Below, one piece after another: positions 26,573-34,333 of a stretch of 64,000 nt of DNA (position 1 is its first letter; every line of letters begins with the position of its first letter). A program made the translations under genes and the position numbers. Where the stretch lies: positions 1 to 64,000 of the forward strand of contig JBBQWR010000018.1 of assembly GCA_038210495.1 (NCBI GenBank), read 5' to 3'. The notes under the pieces are model-generated. The model made no database searches. It worked only from the letters and a program-made list of their open reading frames with translations, and was not told the origin of the DNA. Source of the stretch: JBBQWR01 sp038210495. Its GTDB lineage: Bacteria > Planctomycetota > Planctomycetia > Pirellulales > DATAWG01.

Positions 26573-27876
26573 GCGGCTTTTTCCACTCGTTGGGTTCGTG
26601 CCAAGGCCACGGGTTGCATTTCGGTGGCGGGCGAAATCCTCGCGCTGAGCAGTTGCACGGCGGCGGCCAGCGCCATGGCCGTTTCGTCGAAGTTGCGAGT
26701 CCCGGACAAGGTCGTGAGATTGCGATTCAGCGCGTCTTCGAGTCGAGTGACCTGGCCCGTGGCTTCAACGACTTTGAGCAGGATTTCGGTCTGCTTAGCT
26801 AGTTCGGCTTGTTGGCGCGTGGCGGCTTCGGCGACTTGAGCCAGTGTTTGTTGGAACTGTGCCCAGTGTCGCTGGTTGAGCTCCGTTTGGGCGCGCTCGG
26901 CCGCGCCGAGTTGAGTCGCGTGAACCTTGAGGCTTTGCTCCAGGGCGCCCGAAAGAGCGGTCTCCAATTGCTTGCCGCTGGTCAGAGCGAGTTGTCCCTG
27001 CTGATGGCCCACGGCGTCGATCGACGTGCGCCAGATTTCCACTTGCCGGTTCACGAGCCGATCGTTGGATTGGAGCACTGCCTCGACCATCCGGCGAATC
27101 GGCGCCAGTTGTGGATCGCTGCCCAGCGTGCTGACCTGAAATCGCCCTTTAAGCTCGGCGTTCGCTCGCGCATCGACTTCGATGAGCAAGCCCGACTCGA
27201 CCTTGTCGACGAAATATTGTCCGAACATCAGCACCATCGACAATCCCAGAGCCAACCCAGTCGTATCGAACGCCACCTTCAAACCGGCCATGACGCTCGG
27301 CAGCGATTCATCGATGTGCTTGACATTCAGGTTGGCGAACACGCTGGTGATGCCAATCACGGTGCCCAACAGCCCAAGAATCGGAATGGCCCAAATGATG
27401 ACGCGCACGAACGCATACCCGTGCTGGGCTCGCACGGCGTCCATGTCGGACAGGTATTTGATCTCGGTGTCGAGCGATTCGGCGTCGCCCGTGCGGTGGA
27501 TGTGGTCCAAAACTTCGCGCAGCCGGCGAACCAAGTAGCCCTTTTGCAAGGGGACCGGCGCCGATTCGAGAATCGTGCTCAGCCGGCTGGCGTCATCGAC
27601 CGATTGTCCGCCGAGCGGAATCGGACCGAGCAGCAGGTCCTTCGGAAATTTCCGTTGGCCGCCGATCTCGAGCCCCTTGATGACCAAGGCCGCTGCGCCC
27701 ACGAAGAATACCGCTGTGACAATGTACTCGACCGAATGGCCGGCAGTGAACCGGAGCAGCAGTTCGCTGTTGATGAGCCCGACTTCGATCCCCGCATAGT
27801 AAATCGCGGCGACGAGACTTCCCCACAACACGGGCGAGCGGAAAAAGCTAGCAATGAGCGCGGTTAGTTTATTCAC
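26569..27876 (-). CDS. MotA/TolQ/ExbB-family proton-channel protein with coiled-coil tail
   Basis: The 435-residue protein has four hydrophobic segments (about 14-34, 50-70, 157-180, 197-224). TM3 shows the family motif (AIPILGLLGTVIGI) and TM4 the motif AGLKVAFDTTGLALGLSMV. After TM4 a cytoplasmic tail of about 190 residues, rich in Gln, Ala and Leu, looks like a long coiled coil. ExbB and TolQ lack such a tail, while ZorA-type and some other stators have one. It should form a proton-driven stator with one or both ExbD-like neighbours. The start is GTG 27876. Confidence 0.8.
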   Translation of the reverse strand: MNKLTALIASFFRSPVLWGSLVAAIYYAGIEVGLINSELLLRFTAGHSVEYIVTAVFFVGAAALVIKGLEIGGQRKFPKDLLLGPIPLGGQSVDDASRLSTILESAPVPLQKGYLVRRLREVLDHIHRTGDAESLDTEIKYLSDMDAVRAQHGYAFVRVIIWAIPILGLLGTVIGITSVFANLNVKHIDESLPSVMAGLKVAFDTTGLALGLSMVLMFGQYFVDKVESGLLIEVDARANAELKGRFQVSTLGSDPQLAPIRRMVEAVLQSNDRLVNRQVEIWRTSIDAVGHQQGQLALTSGKQLETALSGALEQSLKVHATQLGAAERAQTELNQRHWAQFQQTLAQVAEAATRQQAELAKQTEILLKVVEATGQVTRLEDALNRNLTTLSGTRNFDETAMALAAAVQLLSARISPATEMQPVALARTQRVEKAA

Positions 27877-28259
27877 AGAACGTAGCCCTCGAAAATTGAC
27901 CCGGTTTGACTCCCTACCAAATCGTCCTAATCGGCAAAGTTGATGAGCGGAAAAAGAAGGTTGGATAGGATTTGCAGAATTTGCAGAATTTTGGCGCCAT
28001 CGACTTGGCCGATGCCAGCAGGGTTGTTCTCTTTGACGGCGCCATCTGGTTCGCGCGACAATTCAATGAAAGCCAGATGTAGGCACGACGAATCGGCTTA
28101 ACCGGCAGATATTGCCCAAAGGAATCGGTGGAAGTGGCCGATACTTATTCGCACGCAAGGCGTTGTGAGACAATCAATGCCATGGAGGGGCGCTTTCCGC
28201 GACCGATTCGCGGACGACGGCCCAGGCCAAAGCGAACGAACATTCCCAGGGGGGATTGC
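27877..28259. other. gene-poor region with an unidentified short open frame
   Basis: The minus strand holds an open frame (27927-28097) whose translation (ending ILQILSNLLFPLINFAD) looks protein-like, with a repeated ILQ from the duplicated word TTTGCAGAAT. It has no good start (TTG 28061 at best) and no family I recognise, so it may be a gene fragment. On the plus strand TTGACG (28033) and GACAAT (28057) form a possible promoter with an 18-base spacer. Confidence 0.3.
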
Positions 28260-28301
28260 AGTCCGGCGCTGATCCGCAAGGGTCGCCCGGACTATTTTTT
28301 T
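28236..28301 (+). promoter_or_regulatory. cobalamin-riboswitch-like core merging into an intrinsic terminator
   Basis: The word CCGGCGCTGATCCGCAAGGG (28263-28282) resembles the conserved core of cobalamin riboswitches (CCGGnGCTGnCCCGCAACGG), preceded by TTCCCAGGGG. The same bases form a stem: AGTCCGGCG (28260-28268) pairs with CGCCCGGACT (28284-28293), followed by ATTTTTTT. This looks like a terminator that would compete with the fold. No plus-strand gene lies downstream before the antisense queD gene, and the upstream half of a full aptamer is not evident. It may be a relic, a fortuitous match, or just the terminator of a small RNA. Confidence 0.3.
28260..28301 (+). terminator. intrinsic terminator without an upstream plus-strand gene
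   Basis: A 9-bp stem with one bulge (AGTCCGGCG / CGCCCGGACT) is followed by seven T residues at 28295-28301. Both flanking genes run on the minus strand, so the terminator implies an unannotated plus-strand transcript or a relic. Confidence 0.6.
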
Positions 28302-28322
28302 GCGCCGGCGGCAACCACCGTA

Positions 28323-28416
28323 CATAGCCGCGGCATCCTGCTGCGTCGTATTGAGCGTCGTCCGTCGTGAGTAAATCGCCACTGGCGGGACGGCGCGGGA
28401 GAATGCCCCGGCTATG
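28323..28416. repeat. palindromic repeat family B, locus 2
   Basis: The left arm 28323-28345 (CATAGCCGCGGCATCCTGCT) pairs with the right arm 28392-28416 (CGCGGGAGAATGCCCCGGCT), loop about 46 bases. It lies 47 bases beyond the stop codon of queD, again a 3'-end position. Confidence 0.8.
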
Positions 28417-28462
28417 CGGACGATCGCCGATCGTCTTCTCCGGCCGCTTCACGCCCCACGCT

Positions 28463-28867
28463 TCACCCACCTCGATACGCCGCCACGCAGTTCGGCGTCT
28501 CCCAGAGTTGCGATTCGACGATCGGAAAGCCCTGGCTTTGCGTGTAGTCGAAGATGAGCCGGGCGATATTTTCCGCCGTTGGATTCACGTCGACGATGTA
28601 CATCGGCTCGCCCATCTCTTCGAGCACGGGCACGATGGGGTCCGCCCGATGGAGAATCATCCGGTGATCTAGATTTTCGTCGATCCAGCCGGCGACGACT
28701 TGCTTAATGTCTTTAAAGTCGAGCACCATCCCGCGCGAATCCAGCTCGGCCGACTCGAGCGTGATGATCGCCCTGCCGTTATGACCGTGCAGATACTTGC
28801 ACTTGCCGTCGTAGTTTAGCAAGCGATGGCCGTAGCAAAAATCGATCTGGCGCGTGACGCGAAACAT
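28463..28867 (-). CDS. queD: 6-carboxytetrahydropterin synthase (QueD/PTPS family)
   Basis: QueD converts dihydroneopterin triphosphate to 6-carboxytetrahydropterin on the queuosine/7-deazaguanine pathway. The 134-residue protein shows the zinc ligands and catalytic cysteine of the family: FCYGHRL (His), GKCKYLHGHNG (Cys, His, His). LDFKDIK and NLDHRMIL are also family motifs, as is a Glu near the C-terminus in NPTAENIARLI. No other que gene is in the window. A PTPS-like enzyme of biopterin synthesis is an alternative reading. Confidence 0.88.
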   Translation of the reverse strand: MFRVTRQIDFCYGHRLLNYDGKCKYLHGHNGRAIITLESAELDSRGMVLDFKDIKQVVAGWIDENLDHRMILHRADPIVPVLEEMGEPMYIVDVNPTAENIARLIFDYTQSQGFPIVESQLWETPNCVAAYRGG

Positions 28868-29232
28868 GGCTGGTTCAAACCCTTCGAGAGCGGATTGCGA
28901 ACAATTGTGGTGCGATACTAGCCCGATGCGTTAGCGAGGAAGACTGGTTTCGATCGGACGATACGTTCAAGCATCCTCGCTTACGCTGCTATGTAGTGAA
29001 TTTGTCAAGGGGTTGTGTTGGGCGTGGTTGGGAGTTGATGTCGTGCAGTCTGCTATCCAGTAGTCCGCACCGGCTGCGGCGCCGGAAACGCCACGTATCG
29101 GCCAAAGCAATTTTAGTTGGCTTCCTCCGGCGCGACGAGGGGCGCGATCGATTTCCGACATTCCGCGATCTCCCTCGTGCTGGCTACAATGCGAGCCGAA
29201 CAACTTTTCGGATCACGATCGGACGGGTGGCA
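28868..29232. other. gene-free divergent region with a hairpin and possible promoter
   Basis: The words GCGTTAGCGAGGA (28929-28941) and TCCTCGCTTACGC (28975-28987) form an imperfect inverted repeat with a loop near 33 bases. A TACAAT word preceded by GCTGGC near 29185 could be a -10 box for the downstream membrane-protein gene, but a good -35 is lacking. The frame of that gene is open here but codon use looks non-coding. Confidence 0.4.
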
Positions 29233-29949
29233 ATGGATTGGCTTTGGACACAAGAACATTTTGCGTTGTTCGGGACGTCTCATGTGGCGGCCTTGGCAAT
29301 CACCGCGGTTTTGGCGGTAGGAATCACACTCGAACGACGAGCCTTGCCAGCTCGGCGACCGCGGACCCGCCTCGATCGAGCGCTCGCGATCGCCGTTCTC
29401 GTCGTTCAAGGAACTATGACTCTAATCATGCTCTCGCCGGGCATGTTCGTTCTTCGCCGATCGCTGCCGCTGCAGATTTGCGATATCGGCTGGATGATCG
29501 GCGTATATGCCCTTTGGACCAAGCGGCGGTGGGCGGCGGCGACCGTGTACTACTGGGGTCTGACTGCGACAGCGCTAGCGATGCTGACGCCGGAGTTGCC
29601 CGAAGCATTTCCCAGTTTTTGGTTCTTGATGTTTTTTTTTGGCCACGCGGCATTGGTCGTAATGGCCGTTTATCTCGTGTGGGGCGTCGGCCTGCGTCCG
29701 ACCTGGCGGCTTTACCGTCAAACCGTGATGTTCACGATCGGCTACGCGCTGTTCGTGTATGGGGTGAACGCGGTGATGGGCACAAATTATTTTTGCGTCA
29801 GCCGCAAGCCGCCACCGGGAACGATGCTCGACTACTTCGGGCCGTATCCGATGCACGTTTTCGTAAGCGCGGGCATCGCGATCGTCGCTTGGGCGATGTT
29901 AACGTGGCCGTGGCAGAGCTTTAACGTGGCCGTGGCAGAGCATGAATAG
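29233..29949 (+). CDS. TIGR02206/YwaF-family integral membrane protein
   Basis: The 238-residue protein has about seven hydrophobic segments and matches the TIGR02206 (YwaF) family. It contains HFALFGTSHVAALAI, LPLQICDIGWMIGVYAL, TVYYWGLTATALAMLTPEL, GTNYFCVSRKPPPGTMLDYF and a final PMHVFVSAGIAIVAW helix. The function is unknown. ATG 29233 has GGTGG upstream and starts at the first conserved segment. The last residues (QSFNVAVAEHE) come from a 22-base tandem duplication at 29899-29941 that shifted the frame, so the C-terminus is probably not ancestral. Confidence 0.8.
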   Translation: MDWLWTQEHFALFGTSHVAALAITAVLAVGITLERRALPARRPRTRLDRALAIAVLVVQGTMTLIMLSPGMFVLRRSLPLQICDIGWMIGVYALWTKRRWAAATVYYWGLTATALAMLTPELPEAFPSFWFLMFFFGHAALVVMAVYLVWGVGLRPTWRLYRQTVMFTIGYALFVYGVNAVMGTNYFCVSRKPPPGTMLDYFGPYPMHVFVSAGIAIVAWAMLTWPWQSFNVAVAEHE

Positions 29950-30023
29950 CGGATTGGCTCGTAATAATTTGGGCGGGGGAGCATCGCCTGTCGGCCCGAC
30001 GAGCGGCGCCTCTACCTAGCCAT

Positions 30024-31196
30024 CTACCAATCACGGTCTTCTAGTTTTTGCTTGCGAAGCCGCTTGCGGTCCGCCTTGCTCGACTTTCGGCCGCCGCGAT
30101 CGTCGTCGTCTTGGTCTTGATCGTCGCCGTCTTCTTCGTCCGACGGCTCAACCGCTCGCGACGATTTTGCGGCCGAGTGCAAATGGGCCGCGTCGGCGTT
30201 CGTCGCTACTGGCTGAAGATCGTGTCGCTTGTCATTTGAATGCGGCGCTGGCGTTGCATGGGCTCCGTCGACGCGCGTCGAATGGCCCGATTCGCCTCCG
30301 TTTGATTTCGCCGATTCCTTTTTGGCGCGTTCTTTCTTCGGATTTGCGCCGCGCGCGGGCAACAATCCTTGCGAATGCAGGATCACATGTCGAGCGTACA
30401 GCAGCGATCCCAGCAGCAGCAGCAGATGGCCGCCCATTTTGGAGGTTTCCACGGCTAGCGTAAGCCGAATTTCCGTCAGGTTTAGGCCGGCAAATCGCAG
30501 CACCAGCGCGGCGATCCACAAACCCATAGAAAGCATGGTCACCACGAGTGCCGATCGGCACGCCCGCATATCCAGCAGCAACCGCGCGACGGTCGTCACG
30601 AGGATCAATCCCCAAAGGCCGATCCACCAAGCGTGACCGGCCAATGGGCCCGCGTTGCTCGAAAGCTTGGTCATCACCACGCGCAGCGCGTCGTGTATTC
30701 CCGTCGTCGCGTCGACGCTCATTAGCAGCCACGCGGCGGCCGCGATCAGCCACCAGCGATAATGTCCTCGATAGTCGTCCAACTTGTGCCGGCGCACCGA
30801 CCACACGATTAGCGCCGCGACGGCAGAGAAACCCAACAACACGGAACTGAGCCAAGACGCCAAGCTGCCGCGAGCGCCCAATTCGAGCGCGGCGAAGCCA
30901 TCTTTCGACCCCCACGCCGCCATTTCGGGCAGATACAAATATCCGGCCACGAGCCCGGTGATCGACGTCGCGCCGGCTAGAAATATGAGCGCCAGCGACA
31001 AATGGGTGCGCGGCGCCAGATCGGTCACTCGGCGGGCATGCTCTTGCTTCGCGCCGTCGGTATACGCGGCCGTCGCCTTGCGGCTCGCTCGCGCAGCGCT
31101 GCCGGATTTGGTCGGTTCGAGACCGTCGTCCGTGCGATCCTCCGCCACGACGCGGCGGCGACGGTCGGCCCGTTGTTGACTATGATAAAGCTGCAT
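30024..31196 (-). CDS. multi-spanning membrane protein of unknown function
   Basis: The 390-residue protein has a basic N-terminal region and six hydrophobic segments at about residues 70-265 (HLSLALIFLAGATSITGLVA, WWLIAAAAWLLMSVDATTGI, WWIGLWGLILVTTVARLLL, LVVTMLSMGLWIAALVL, GGHLLLLLGSLLYARHVIL). A long charged disordered tail contains a run of Asp/Glu followed by a Lys/Arg-rich end (KADRKRLRKQKLEDRDW). I do not recognise a family with a known role. ATG 31196 is preferred over TTG 31232. Confidence 0.7.
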   Translation of the reverse strand: MQLYHSQQRADRRRRVVAEDRTDDGLEPTKSGSAARASRKATAAYTDGAKQEHARRVTDLAPRTHLSLALIFLAGATSITGLVAGYLYLPEMAAWGSKDGFAALELGARGSLASWLSSVLLGFSAVAALIVWSVRRHKLDDYRGHYRWWLIAAAAWLLMSVDATTGIHDALRVVMTKLSSNAGPLAGHAWWIGLWGLILVTTVARLLLDMRACRSALVVTMLSMGLWIAALVLRFAGLNLTEIRLTLAVETSKMGGHLLLLLGSLLYARHVILHSQGLLPARGANPKKERAKKESAKSNGGESGHSTRVDGAHATPAPHSNDKRHDLQPVATNADAAHLHSAAKSSRAVEPSDEEDGDDQDQDDDDRGGRKSSKADRKRLRKQKLEDRDW

Positions 31197-31416
31197 GAAC
31201 GTCGCCGGCCCAAGAGAGTGCGGTGCAATCAACGCGAATGGTGCAGGCGGCGCAAGCTGGCGGCAATCATCTTAGCCGCGGACAAACGACCTCCGCCTTC
31301 CCGTTTATCGGATTCGGCATTTCGGCCCCACAGACTCTACCACCGGAGCAACCGGTAGTCTGTCCTAACAAACGGTGGGCGACTGCGCGATTGGCGAGGA
31401 GTTTAACGGGCGTATG

Positions 31417-31529
31417 GAGCCGCGCACGAAGTAAGCGCGTCGGTCGTAAAATCACCGAAATTGCCAATTGGTTTTGATTTCTTAAAGAGAGACCGTGCCC
31501 CACCCACCGCTTACTTCGTGCGCGGCTAC
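31417..31529. repeat. palindromic repeat family A, locus 3
   Basis: The left arm 31417-31437 (GAGCCGCGCACGAAGTAAGC) pairs with the right arm 31508-31527 (CGCTTACTTCGTGCGCGGCT), almost perfectly complementary, with a loop of about 70 bases. It ends 12 bases before the stop codon of the minus-strand FAH-family gene. Confidence 0.87.
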
Positions 31530-31540
31530 ATGGCGTCGGC

Positions 31541-32398
31541 TCATTCCGCGACGACCGGATTGCGCAGCACGCCGAGGTTCTCGATCTCGACTTCCACGAG
31601 ATCGCCCGGCTTTAAGAAGACTTTCGGCGTCCGCGCGACTCCGACGCCCGACGGAGTGCCGGTATAGATGACATCGCCTGCCTCGAGCGTGCAAACGCCG
31701 GAGACGTACGACACGAGCTCGGCCACGGAAAAGATCAACTGGCTAGTCGACGACTTTTGCATCACTTTGTCGTTGATCCGAAGTTGGATGCTCAGATTGC
31801 AAGGATCGCCCGCTTCGTCCGCCGTCACCAGCTCAGGGCCCATCGGCGCGAACGTGTCGAATGTCTTGCCCAGCAGCCATTGGCCCCCCGGCTTATGGAT
31901 TTGCCAATCTCGGGCCGACACGTCGTGACCGCAGCAGTAGCCGAATACATGCTCGAGCGCCTGCTTGACCGGGATGTGGCGTCCGCCCTGACCGACGACC
32001 GCGACCAACTCGGCTTCGTAATCGACCTCTTGGCTGGCCTTGGGGAGCACGATGGGGTCGCCGTGCGCAATCACGGCGGTGGGAAACTTGCTAAAAATCA
32101 CCGGCTCAGGTGGCGGCTGTTTGCCGGTCTCGCGGGCGTGATCGGCGTAGTTCAGGCCGACGCAAATGACTTTTCGCGGCCGAGGCACCGGCGCCAAAAG
32201 CTTGATCGATGACAGCGGCATACCGGTGGTATTGCCCATGATTTCCCGAGCTCTTTCGATCACCGGCTGCCCGGCTTCGAGAAATTCGATCATCGTCGCG
32301 GGAATCGAGGGATCGACGTGATTGAGGTCCCAAATGGCTCGGGCCAAAATCGCGCCGATTCGCGGACCGTTGGGAGTGTCGTGGGTCACCAAACGCAT
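31541..32398 (-). CDS. fumarylacetoacetate hydrolase (FAH) family protein
   Basis: The 285-residue protein has the FAH C-terminal catalytic domain. Motifs include KVICVGLNYADHARE, FSKFPTAVIAHGDPIVLP and the metal-ligand region VDYEAELVAVVG. GHDVSARDWQ and GDVIYTGTPSGVG follow. Family members hydrolyse or decarboxylate small beta-diketo acids in aromatic or sugar-acid catabolism; the substrate cannot be fixed from sequence. ATG 32398 (MRLVTHDTPNGPRIG) is the natural start; the upstream extension to 32602 reads as non-coding. Confidence 0.88.
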   Translation of the reverse strand: MRLVTHDTPNGPRIGAILARAIWDLNHVDPSIPATMIEFLEAGQPVIERAREIMGNTTGMPLSSIKLLAPVPRPRKVICVGLNYADHARETGKQPPPEPVIFSKFPTAVIAHGDPIVLPKASQEVDYEAELVAVVGQGGRHIPVKQALEHVFGYCCGHDVSARDWQIHKPGGQWLLGKTFDTFAPMGPELVTADEAGDPCNLSIQLRINDKVMQKSSTSQLIFSVAELVSYVSGVCTLEAGDVIYTGTPSGVGVARTPKVFLKPGDLVEVEIENLGVLRNPVVAE

Positions 32399-32740
32399 GA
32401 CGTGCCTCGAGTTGCTGTGACGATGGTCTTCGCTGGAATTTTCGGCGGCCCAATGGCCTGTGTACGGTAACTCAGCAGGGGGCAACTCGCAACCCGCGAC
32501 GCGCGGGCCTGGCATGGGGTCGGCGCTGTGTTTCCCGGAGGCGGCAAAAAATTCGCCGCGAAATTGCGTCCAGAGAGTTGGCAATCGACCCGGCGGTGGC
32601 AATAATTAGGGAGTTCGCTTGCCGAGCGTGAGAATCGAGCCCCATCTTCTCGCGCAATCATCCGGCGAGCTCGTGACCCCACCCGCTATTACCATCCGCT
32701 CAGTTCGTCCCACGAATCGCCGCGGGACAGGAGGACTCCT
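32399..32740. other. gene-free divergent region upstream of doxX-like gene
   Basis: This 342-base stretch separates the FAH-family gene from the divergent DoxX gene. The only clear signal is a perfect Shine-Dalgarno AGGAGG at 32729-32734. I see no coding potential or repeat. Confidence 0.35.
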
Positions 32741-32743
32741 CTG
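32729..32743 (+). promoter_or_regulatory. strong Shine-Dalgarno before a CTG codon
   Basis: AGGAGG (32729-32734) is followed after six bases by CTG (32741-32743), in frame with the DoxX gene. The first standard start is GTG 32771, which has no Shine-Dalgarno. The CTG start adds SCNRYKIGT, which looks like the usual N-terminus of planctomycete DoxX proteins. Confidence 0.5.
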
Positions 32744-34333
32744 AGTTGCAATCGTTATAAAATTGGCACGGTGACCGCGGTGATGCTGGTCTTTCTGCGT
32801 CTGGCGATCGGCTGGCACTTTTTCAAGGAAGGCGTGTCCCACAAGGTTGACCCCAGTTGGTCGAGCGAAGGCTTTTTGCGAGCCGCCAAAGGACCGCTAG
32901 CCAAGAACTATCAGTCCATGGTCTCGGACTTTCATGGCTGGGATCGGCTGATGCTCGCGCCATTGACGGACACCGGAGTCGGCGCTGAAAACACTCCGCC
33001 GGCCAAGTCGAAGACGCCGAAGATATCGGACGTTAGGGAAGCGAAGACGGCCGAAGCCAAGCCGATCGCGGCCAAGCCGATCGCGGCCAAGTCGACCGCG
33101 CTTAAAGTGGTCGTCGAGGAGGCTAGGCCGGCCGGCGCCAAGTCCAGCGAAACGAAGCCCGAAGCAGCAAATTCCGTGGGCATCGCGAAGGCAGCGGTTG
33201 ATAAAGACGCTTCGGTTAAATCAGGCCCAGCCCAAGTAGACGCTCCTAAAGGTGACGCTCCCAAGTCAGACGCGGCCGCGAAGGACGAGGCCAAGCCCGA
33301 TACTGCGGCTGACGCGTCAAAACGTGAGACGCCGAAGCCGACTGAGCCGAACACAAGCTCGCCGAAAATTGACCCGCCGAAGGAGGCAACGGAGACTCCG
33401 GCCACAGTCAAGGCGGCCCAGGATGTCAAGGATAAGGAGGAGCCTACCAAGCCGGTCGACCCAAAGGGCGTGGCGGACGAAAGCAAGCCGAAAATCACTG
33501 AAAAAGCTTCTCCGATCTCAGCCATCCCGCCCAGAGACGCTCCGCCGGCCGCCATAAACTCAAGCGGGAAACCGGCCAAACCGTCCGCCGCCGAAGTTCC
33601 GCCGCAGCCCTGGGACGAATGGTTGCGAGCCGCCGGACAAGATTGGAAAGCCGAAGCCGAAGAGGTCGCCGACTATTACAAATTCTCCGCCGCACAACGA
33701 GAATCGGCCGCGGAACTGCTGCGCGAGACAAACGCCTTGATGAAGGCGTATCTACAGGACATCGACCCCGAGGCCCGGCTATATCGGCAACTGTCTTATC
33801 GCGCCCAGCAAATGGCCGACGGGCGCGGCATCAATGAAACGCCGTTCATGAAAGCTCGGGCCTCCGCCATTCAGAAAAATCCGCTGAACGAAAAGGGGAT
33901 CAGCGGATCGGCCATCGAGGGCACGCCCGCCTCTTGGATGGCCGAGGCCAAAGCGATCGAAAAGACGTTTCACGACAACCTGCTGTCGCTGGTTTCCGCG
34001 GAACAAGTGAAAGATCATGGCGCCCTGCCCAACAACGCGCCGCTGCATCGCGTGGACAAATTCGTGATGTGGCTGTTGATTATTTGCGGCGGCTGTTTGA
34101 TTGTCGGATTATTCACGCGTTTGGCGGCTGTCGCCGGCGCCGCGTTTCTGCTGTCGGTTATTTTATCCCAGCCCCCGTGGGTCGCGGACGCGGTTCCCAC
34201 ATACAATCAAGTCGTCGAATGCATTGCGCTGTTGGCGCTTGCGACAACGGCGGTCGGCCGTTGTGCGGGACTCGATTATTTCATTCACTCACTCGTCAGG
34301 CCGTGCTGCTCGGCGGAAAGAAAACAGGCATGA
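32741..34333 (+). CDS. DoxX-like membrane protein split by a long low-complexity insertion
   Basis: The protein is 530 residues from CTG 32741 (520 from GTG 32771). Its first helix (VMLVFLRLAIGWHFFKEG) and its last three helices (about 445-510: FVMWLLIICGGCLIVGLF, LAAVAGAAFLLSVIL, VVECIALLALATTAVG) are DoxX-like. Between them lie some 370 residues. The first ~215 are Lys/Ala/Pro/Asp-rich low complexity. The next ~150 look folded and helical (WLRAAGQDWKAEAEEVADYY). The insertion probably faces the periplasm. The stop overlaps the start of the next Gfo/Idh/MocA gene (ATGA, 34330-34333), so the two are translationally coupled. Confidence 0.75.
   Translation: MSCNRYKIGTVTAVMLVFLRLAIGWHFFKEGVSHKVDPSWSSEGFLRAAKGPLAKNYQSMVSDFHGWDRLMLAPLTDTGVGAENTPPAKSKTPKISDVREAKTAEAKPIAAKPIAAKSTALKVVVEEARPAGAKSSETKPEAANSVGIAKAAVDKDASVKSGPAQVDAPKGDAPKSDAAAKDEAKPDTAADASKRETPKPTEPNTSSPKIDPPKEATETPATVKAAQDVKDKEEPTKPVDPKGVADESKPKITEKASPISAIPPRDAPPAAINSSGKPAKPSAAEVPPQPWDEWLRAAGQDWKAEAEEVADYYKFSAAQRESAAELLRETNALMKAYLQDIDPEARLYRQLSYRAQQMADGRGINETPFMKARASAIQKNPLNEKGISGSAIEGTPASWMAEAKAIEKTFHDNLLSLVSAEQVKDHGALPNNAPLHRVDKFVMWLLIICGGCLIVGLFTRLAAVAGAAFLLSVILSQPPWVADAVPTYNQVVECIALLALATTAVGRCAGLDYFIHSLVRPCCSAERKQA

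Noticed and set aside
26809..27867. A 352-codon plus-strand open frame opposite the stator gene
   Set aside because: It is antisense to the MotA/TolQ/ExbB gene. Composition (many His, Arg, Gln) is typical of antisense reading.
23308..27876. Zorya-type anti-phage defence system
   Set aside because: The channel has a long tail as in ZorA, but no ZorC, helicase ZorD or nuclease ZorE is nearby. The partners lack an OmpA-type peptidoglycan-binding domain.
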